From the NCBI RefSeq assembly GCF_047948215.1, contig NC_134463.1, positions 57,666,201-57,730,200 on the forward strand: a stretch of 64,000 nucleotides of DNA, read 5' to 3'. Positions 1 to 64,000 of the stretch are shown here, in pieces. The stretch comes from Lycorma delicatula (taxonomy: Eukaryota; Arthropoda; Insecta; Hemiptera; Fulgoridae). How positions within the stretch are numbered: the stretch's first letter is position 1; every line of letters starts with the position of its first letter. Made by a program: the position numbers and the translations under genes. The notes beneath the pieces were generated by a model. The model saw only the letters and a program-made list of their open reading frames with translations, searched no databases and was not told the DNA's origin.

Positions 1-674
1 ATACACTTTTTATCAGAACACTTTTTTTTAAGAATTGATATATATATATATAATTTCACGATAAGAGGGATACAACTTCCAAAAAAAAAAAAACATTTTA
101 GTTAGTTCAACTGATTTTGAATATTAAATAGTTATTAAGCATAAAAATGATGACAAAATAAAAAGATATTTACAAATGTGAAAAAACTGAATAAAAATGT
201 TTGTAACTGAATTTATATTGCAAGAAATTACTGCAAAGAAAACTTTATAAAAATATGATGAATGTATATATAGGAAATGGATATTACTTTGACATTAACA
301 TAAATTTTAACATTTAGAATGAACAACAATTAGAATTACTTTTCATGGTTGAGGTTACAAAATAAAAAAAAATAAACATTTTTTTTTCACTTGTAATACA
401 TTTTAGTTGTAAAATAATACGTATAATTGAATAAAGTTGATTTCAGTATGAGTAATTAAAAGAAAATATACCTTTATGTCTGTTGTTATCTTCTTAGATA
501 ACAATAAACCACTCTAATAACACTTGCTAAAATACCTGATATATATTTAATACAGTGTAATCTGAAATAAAAATTATACATAACTATCAAATATTAAATT
601 TTGTCACTTCATTTTAGCGATTACTAGTGCTCAGATAGTGATCTACCTGATTAGTCATTATTAAATCTAATAAA
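1..674. other. AT-rich sequence upstream of the protease start
   Basis: No coding sequence, repeat family or recognisable core promoter was seen. The 5' UTR of the protease should end at 674 if exon 1 is right. Confidence 0.4.
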
Positions 675-57495
<56,821 letters not shown>

Positions 57496-57511
57496 ATATG
57501 TCTTGAAATTA

Positions 57512-57517
57512 AATAAA
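57512..57517 (+). promoter_or_regulatory. Polyadenylation signal of the protease gene
   Basis: An AATAAA hexamer lies 17 nt after the protease stop codon. AATAAA is frequent by chance in such AT-rich DNA, so the assignment rests on its position. Confidence 0.5.
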
Positions 57518-58180
57518 TGATGTAGATTTAATATTTATAAATACTAACAGAAATAAATTAATAAAAAAAATATTTTACTTGTATTTAGATCAACACAATA
57601 AATATAATATAATTTATATAAATCAGAAAAGGAAGAAAAATCGAAATACTTTTTTGTTACGTACAGAAAGTTTGAAGAGTATGGAAAAAGTTTATTATTA
57701 AAAAAATAAAATTTCTTATTTCAAATATCCTAAATTATATTTTCTTAGTAACTTCATAAGCATGCAAGTATTACTTTACTTGTACACACTACATTATGTA
57801 GAGATATTATTAGGAAACATTTAAAGAAATTTATATATTGCTTTAAAGTACTAATTTACAGTAGGTTTGAAATTTCTATCATCAAACAACAAATGAACTG
57901 TAGCAATGTGCTACAGAAATTTTATGATTAAATTTTATTTCTTGCACATATTTACATTATACAAATTATTTCTAATAATTGTTTGTAACTGAACAATACA
58001 AACATACTAAAAAAAAATTACAGAATTTTTGGAGGCTTTTTGGCAGGTGGGTAAGATGGGTTTAATGCTAAAAACATAAGATTATTTTACCTAAAAAGAA
58101 AAAATCACTAGGTTATCAATCATCACTAGATTATTTCATAAGGAGGTACCTAAAAGAGAATGCTCATCAATCTAAACCTC
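57518..58180. other. Downstream of protease gene, no gene seen
   Basis: AT-rich non-coding sequence. Confidence 0.4.
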
Positions 58181-58185
58181 AAATC

Positions 58186-58331
58186 TTTGACAATAAGGTA
58201 GTGTCTTGACCTTTCATTCGGAGGTCCTGGGTTCGAATCCTGGTCAGGCATGGCATTTTCACACACTATTGTCATTCATCTCATCCTCTAAAGCAGTACC
58301 TAACAGTGGTCCTGGAGATTAAAAAAAAAAA
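58186..58331 (+). mobile_element. tRNA-derived SINE, copy 3
   Basis: Has CGGAGGTCCTGGGTTCGAAT with a perfect B-box (GGTTCGAATCC at 58230-58240), TGGTCAGGCATGGCATTTTC, CATCTCATCCTCT and a poly-A. The A-box half is diverged compared with 26637-26809. Confidence 0.82.
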
Positions 58332-58401
58332 TTATTTCAAAATGTCAGCTTTGCCTGAAACATGTACCTGGACTGAGAAAATTTTTATTTTATGAAAGTG
58401 T

Positions 58402-58526
58402 AAATATACTTTTTATTATGGTGTTTTAATCTCCATGAATGAATTTCAGCAGGTTTTACACTTTCAGAAAATAAACCTGCTGAAATTCATTCATAGAGGT
58501 TAAAGCACCAAAATAAAAAGAATATT
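58402..58526. repeat. Hairpin-forming inverted repeat
   Basis: Arms of about 50 bp (58409-58456 and 58472-58519) match at about 44 of 48 positions, with a 15-16 bp loop. The inner 20 bp (TGAATTTCAGCAGGTTT and inverse) are perfect. Looks like a small foldback element. Confidence 0.85.
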
Positions 58527-58779
58527 AGTCATGAAAGTTTTTTAAGTGGACCGAACAGGCAGGACAATTGTCCCCGACTTTCACTGCAACAGAAGATTGG
58601 TGAAAGTTTTGACTGATGCTTTTTGAAATTATATCAATGAAGTATTGGCACTGTTTAATCCATTCTCCATTACAATTAACTAAAACATGTTTAATGTGGA
58701 TTCAGAGTCTGTTGACTCAAAATCACCTGTATTTACACTTTTACTTATGTTAAACAATTTTTAGCAGAAGGTAATGTTT

Positions 58780-59340
58780 TTTGGATCATATAACTAATGA
58801 TGAAAACTGAAATCATCTTTTTGAGCCAGAATCCAAATGACAGAGTACAGAATGGAAACATCAGAGTTCGCCCAACATGAAAAAAATTCAAAACCTGCTC
58901 GACAATCACAATAAATTCTGTTAGCATTACTTTTAACGGCTGTATTATTTGGAAGAACAAAGTAGAATCAGAAGCAAGCATATTGTAACATGGTAAAACA
59001 AATTGAAACCCGCAATAAAGAGGAAACTTCCCAGTACTCTCTCTAAAGGTGTAATTCTTCTGCAAGATAATTCCTATCCCATGCCACTCAAAAGATTGGG
59101 GAAATCATTTGAAAATCTAGTCAGGAGGTGTTCTCATATTCATATTAAAGTTTCAATCTCGAACAATCAGATTTTTTTGTCCTTTTTACATGACATTAAG
59201 TTCAATAACAATGAACGGGTCAAGAATGGCTCAGACACAAAGGTAAATAAGTCTTTACTACTGGAATAAAAAAGATGGGGAAGTGCCTGAATATAGCCGT
59301 GGATTAGATTAAAAAGTCTCATTGTCATAGATTAAATAAT
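58780..59340 (+). mobile_element. Mariner transposase fragment, catalytic half
   Basis: Decayed + strand text: NDRVQNGNIRVRPT, then SKGVILLQDNSYPMP at 59045-59090 (usual KGVLLLHDNARPH, second Asp kept). After a shift EQSDFFVLF (usual APSDFHLF, third Asp kept) and SLYYWNKKDGEVPEY-like text, matching the FY-GI-KLV-RYDKCL end of mariners. Many stops; boundaries approximate. Confidence 0.55.
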
Positions 59341-59639
59341 CATTTTTCTTCAGTCATTTGCCATAATTTACTGAACAAATAAAATTTAATCAATTTATTC
59401 AAGTAGATGAAAACCATTAACAATAAATTTAATTAATTAATTAAATTTATAATATAATTTAATTAATTAACTAAATTTATAATATATATTACTTCAAATA
59501 AGTTCATTTAATGTAAAAGTTATAAAATTTTATAATTTTTTTCCGAAATGCAGAAACACATTACATTCTGTGAAGATTTTACATATTATATAACAACAGT
59601 TTTAAATGACAAATCTTTAAAACACGTCTGTCTGTCCTT

Positions 59640-60310
59640 TGAACAATTATTTTGAAACTCAATAATACTACTCATCGGGTTGGAATAACATGCAGGAGTG
59701 TCCGAAAAGAAATTAAAATTGCATGCGAACCAAATTCACATTGTGAAAGAATGATGAGTACCTGAATGGAAAAAGACTGGATTATTGCAATAAAATTCAA
59801 TGATGATTGGTTCGCTGCAATGATTGGTTCTTGGAAAACATCTTCTTTAATGACAAAGCAACAGCCAGAACAACGATGCTGAATCACAGAGAACCATCTA
59901 GTTTTTTTAAGGGACTTCATTACATTTAGAAAAGATTGGAGTTCAATGAGAAATTTTTCAGAAAATTATAGTGGGTCCAATATTTTTTATCAAATATGTA
60001 ACATCTGGTAACTGCCAGATGATAACTGATTTCATAGTGCTTCTAGAAGATGAATGCAATTGCTAGTAGCAGGAAGACTGTGCATTAAATAACACAATGT
60101 AGCAGCATAGTAGCTGCTATGCGACTTTTTTTTAGAAAGAAAGTGATTTCATGTGGTCTATGGCCATCAGTGTCATCAGATTTATCTCCCATGGAATTTT
60201 TTTCTATGAGGTAATTTAAAAGAAAAAAGTCGCACAACTGATTGATGAAAACAAAACATTGAAGTCTAGATATTACATACCAGTGCTCCAAACATTAAAA
60301 AAGTGTTTTT
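59640..60310 (+). mobile_element. Possible transposase remnant
   Basis: Near 60160-60215 the + strand reads LWPSVSSDLSPMEFFSMR, like the W-P-SPDL-P-DFFLWG end of Tc1/mariner-group transposases (the usual Asp is Glu). It continues YFKRKKSHN, which fits the next block. Upstream text is too decayed to follow. Low certainty. Confidence 0.35.
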
Positions 60311-62489
60311 TAACAAATATTTACTATAATAAAATTTTGTTACGAAATTATTAATTTATTTTTCCAGCGGAACGACTCAGATATTCTGTTTTCTGTTTGA
60401 TGGCTGCATAATTACTGAAGTATCCATCAGGTAAAGAAAGGCAAGCTTTCCAGTTCCTACTTGAAAAAAAGGAGATTTTATAATCATTTTGAAACAAGCA
60501 CTTTCTAGAACATTTCTCCAATGAAGGAAGTAAATATAAGAACCTTTAACACCATTAAGCTATTATCTATAAATTTATTTTTCTTTCAAAGGTTTAATAA
60601 TATTAATATCTATCACTGAATGAAGAGTATAATTAAGCAATGATGATTATTTTTCGCTGACTTCTTTCCTGTTAATTTTACAGAAAATATTGTTAATAAT
60701 TAAAATGAAAGATTTAATTGACTCTGTAATAAAAACCTAAGTGGTTTTCATAGTAACGTCATAAATTGAGGGAGGAGAAGGCCTTAAAAAATGATATCTT
60801 AGTTTTGCAAAGCCATATTACTGCATACCTATTTACAAGAAGATCCTCCCCTTCAATCAATTTCTTCAGTTAAACTAGATTATAGTATTTACTAGAACAA
60901 TCCAATTCTGTATTTCTCTAAATTGGACTATTGTTAGGCAATCCATAATTTAAAATCAAAACACATTTATATATATAAATGTGTAGTAAATATACTTTAT
61001 ACGCTTAGCGTATATATATATATATATATATACGCTAAGTGGTTATAAAAATAAATTAGAAAAAAATTATCTTCAAAAAAGATTTTATTTGCGGTCTAAA
61101 TCTACATAATCATTTTGTTTATTAAACAATCATCAGCACACACTGAGGAAAAATGCTTCAACAAGTATATGTGATAAGTAATGTGTATAAGTAAAATAAT
61201 AAAAAACATTTAATAACTACAAGCACTTTACAGAACCCACTTTACTCACTTTCAGATGATTTAAAATAAGAATAATAAATAAAAATAAAAAAAGCCAGCA
61301 ATAAATTCAGTATTCACTTTTTGATAAAATGCATAAGCTGAAAAAAAAAATGTAGCTGAATATTGTTTAGAAAATATTTTTTATGAATGATAGAAGAAAC
61401 TTCCTTATGTACCTGTTGAAGGAAGATAAAAGATTAGCAAAAATTTTGAATCCATACTTTCATACAAATTGTACTGTTATACGAGCATCAATATTTCAAA
61501 ATACTATAAAAACGGTTTACAAAGTTTAAACCACAAGATACATATTTCATCTAGGTTCCTTAGCATTTTAAATCAGTCTCCTCTAAAACTGTTCAAATCC
61601 TATTGCAAATGGATAGCATAAAGTACGTAAATAGAAAACAATTAATTGTAGCACTAAATAAGTTCATATTATGATGGTGAAACACTTCATGTACATGATA
61701 GTTCTACTCAATTCCTCCTTAAGAAAATGGATTACAAATTTTTATGATATTGTATGGAAGAAACATGAGAATAACAATTCACAAATTTCCAAGCCAAACC
61801 AATGCTTAAGATTGTGGATTCTTTGCTATGTCCTTTATGATGTCTATATGTTTTGTAAGTATTAAATTATTTTAGTACTTTATTGTTTAATGAAGTATGT
61901 TATAAGCATTAAAGATTTGAAATTGTGAATTTTTTTTCATTTTGGGATTCCCATATTCAAGGGAAAGCATTCAGGTAAAAGTAATTTTTAAGAAGATAAT
62001 CCCTGACAGTAATAAATTTAAAAAAAAAGAAGTTATTAAAATTGTTTAAAAAATACAAAGATACAGCTAAAATACCAGGTAAACAAGTTTTAATTTTCTA
62101 GGAAGAGGATGAAAATTTTTGGCTAATTTTTTTTTCAAGAAATATTGAAGAATAGGAGCTATCAAAAAATTAGGATTTTTACATTTTAAATGCAATGGGT
62201 AACTTGCAACGTGAATTTAAATTTAAAAAAAAGTCTTTTTAAACCTAAAAAAAATATTTTTTGTTACCACAGACCATTGTAACGGGACGGGCAAAAAATT
62301 TTACTGTAGTTAGAAGGTCTATTGATATGGAGAATATGAATGCAAAATTCTACAATTATTCTTAAGGAACATTAGCTAAAAAAAAGAAAAGCTATAGTCA
62401 GTTTTTGGGAAGGGAGAATATTAAATAAAGACCTTTGGTAATTTGTGATCTTGACAAAAAAACTTTTCTACGAAGAATATTTTCAAAAG
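60311..62489. other. Downstream spacer, no gene seen
   Basis: AT-rich. Contains a perfect 24-bp palindrome (60961-60984) and an (AT)n hairpin with CTTAGCGTA/TACGCTAAG arms (61004-61039). No coding character. Confidence 0.4.
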
Positions 62490-63710
62490 GAGGAGAATGG
62501 CAGGTTGCAGGTACTGTGTGACAGCTGACTCAGCCGAACACACCTGGTTCGACTGTGTCAGGTGGGAGAACGAGAGACGTCAGACTCCGGTGGCCATAAC
62601 ACCAGATAATGTTGTCAGACACATGCTTCAGAGTGAGAATGGATGGAGGGAGATAGAGAGAATGGCTCGTCTCGTACTAACAGTGAAGAGGGAGGAGGAA
62701 CCCCCTTGACGTGCACACAGCCCTTGATGTCATCAGAGGTGTCGAAATGTGTTTTATTTTTGTATTTGTTAATGTATTATGTTAGGTTAGAAATTGTTGT
62801 ATTATTGTGTCTTTGCTCATGTTATTGTTTGAATATGCTATGCCGGGTATACCGATGGATATGGTGTGGGGGAGATATTGTGTACAGTGATCTACTGCTG
62901 ATGCCGAGGGGGACATGGTGCAACAAGTAATAAGGGATCATGGGAATGCATGGGAGATTGAGGACAGGTACGAGTTCATCTTGATAGTGTCTTATGTTGA
63001 TTATAAAGTATTATGTATGGTGTCAGGTATTGTTTATTGTATTATGTATTGTTGTTGTGTGTATTATTTATGAATTGTGTAGTATCCACTTTATGATGTA
63101 TTTCCTAGTATTGAGTATTATTATGTTATTGCGCAATATTCAGTAATTATGTAGATTCATTGTATTATGCAGTATTTATTGTATTTTATATTCGTGTTAT
63201 TCAGAGTATCATGTAGTATCCATTGTATTTGTAATGTTTATTGTATTATGTATTATTTATTGTATAGTAAAATATCCATTAATTATGTAAGATTCATAAT
63301 ATTATATATTATCTTGTAGTATGTATTATTCATGGTATTGTGTATTATTCAGCTTATGTAATATTAATGTTTTGTGGATCATGTATGGCACAGTTGGGTA
63401 TGGGCGAGATATATTAAGCGCCACGCTGCTGTAGAGAGTGCAATCATTATTATAGTTATTGTGTAGGTTGGGTTTTTGACCTAAAAGAGTATAGTATTAG
63501 AAATCATACGTGTAATTACATAGGTTTAAGTTGTTTACATATATACAGGGATTTTTGAGTGGCTGCCGCCAGGGAGTTGGACGTATTGTAACAACCAGGC
63601 GGTAAGGCAAGATGGAGTACCTATGTCCTAGGGACTGGGGGCTGGGGTTCGGAAATTGGCAATAATGAAGGGGATACAAGGAATGTATATAAAAAAATTT
63701 AAAAAAAACC
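62490..63710 (+). mobile_element. R1-type LINE, 5'-truncated tail with long 3' UTR
   Basis: The ORF remnant 62497-62709 reads GCRYCVTADSAEHTWFDC then VRWENERRQTPVAITPDN, with a C-X2-C-X7-H-X4-C zinc motif, and ENGWREIERMARLVLTVKRE. This is the standard C-terminus of R1-clade reverse transcriptases; stop at 62707-62709. About 1 kb of 3' UTR follows, including a degenerate TATTATGTA-rich region (62990-63370), to an A-rich end near 63710. A different lineage from the two tails at 23 and 48 kb. Confidence 0.75.
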
Positions 63711-63716
63711 AATTGT

Positions 63717-64000
63717 GGTCGCTACATAGGGCCAGGGAGGCAGCCTCTATACCTAGGGTGTTCAGCCCTACTCATGCGCAAGAGTGGGTGGGTTAAAGCT
63801 TCCTGATGATGCCATAGGGGATCCTCAAGTTGTGCATGGTGGGATGCGTAAATGTGAAGGGCATGCGTAATGCATGTCTGGATCAGGTAGGATAGGGATG
63901 GGAAGGGTAGCTCCCTTACAGAGAAACATTCTAATAACCGGAAGAGGTGATTAGTATGTTTTCGAGGAGGCACGGGAGACCCCGATAGGATGTCCAAGTA
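63717..64000 (+). repeat. GC-rich repeat D, copy 2 (LINE leader-like), cut by window end
   Basis: Same order of blocks as 25243-25620: GGGCCAGGGAGG, CCTAGGGTGTTC, TGATGCCATAGGGGATCCTC, GGTAGCTCCC and GGGAGACCCCG. It also follows an A-rich LINE-type end. Continues beyond the window. Confidence 0.6.

Overview
The window is AT-rich insect-type nuclear DNA. The mix of mariner, piggyBac, RTE/Jockey/R1-type LINE remnants, tRNA-derived SINEs and (AT)n/(CA)n/(GA)n microsatellites fits an arthropod with a large, transposon-filled genome, possibly a hemipteran; that placement is inference. There are no bacterial genes, operons or CRISPR arrays. Most open frames in the window are chance or decayed transposon frames.

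One host gene is clear: a trypsin-like serine protease on the + strand, spread over almost the whole window. Seven exons (675-726, 11258-11319, 18169-18260, 30749-30893, 41142-41261, 51044-51184, 57256-57495) all have GT/AG borders and join without a frame break into 852 nt, or 283 codons plus stop. Exons 2-7 are firm. Exon 1 (signal peptide) is inferred from matching phase and content. The protein has the His/Asp/Ser triad, the Asp that gives trypsin specificity and four conserved disulfides. It lacks the usual Arg/Lys activation site before IIGG and ends in a hydrophobic tail.

Layout by intron. Intron 1 (0.7-11.3 kb): a mariner remnant and a decayed piggyBac-like element. Intron 2 (11.3-18.2 kb): one copy of a dispersed ~650-bp repeat ('repeat B') and two minus-strand LINE remnants. 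Intron 3 (18.3-30.7 kb): GC-richer LINE-derived blocks, an RTE-type LINE 3' end, an R1-type LINE tail, a Helitron-like candidate, two SINEs, a long CA microsatellite, an internally deleted mariner with both ends, and repeat B. Intron 4 (30.9-41.1 kb): a broken LINE with endonuclease and reverse transcriptase remains, and repeat B. Intron 5 (41.3-51.0 kb): a minus-strand Jockey-type LINE interrupted by repeat B, a mariner fragment, a second R1-type tail and a Tc1/mariner-like remnant. Intron 6 (51.2-57.3 kb): an unusual 1.8-kb element whose terminal inverted repeats run for hundreds of bases. Downstream (57.5-64 kb): a SINE, a hairpin repeat, two transposase remnants and an R1-type LINE tail.

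No clearly new multi-gene system is visible. The best leads are the protease's missing activation site plus hydrophobic tail, the long-TIR transposon, and the repeat B family. All family assignments were made by reading translations by eye; no database search was run.
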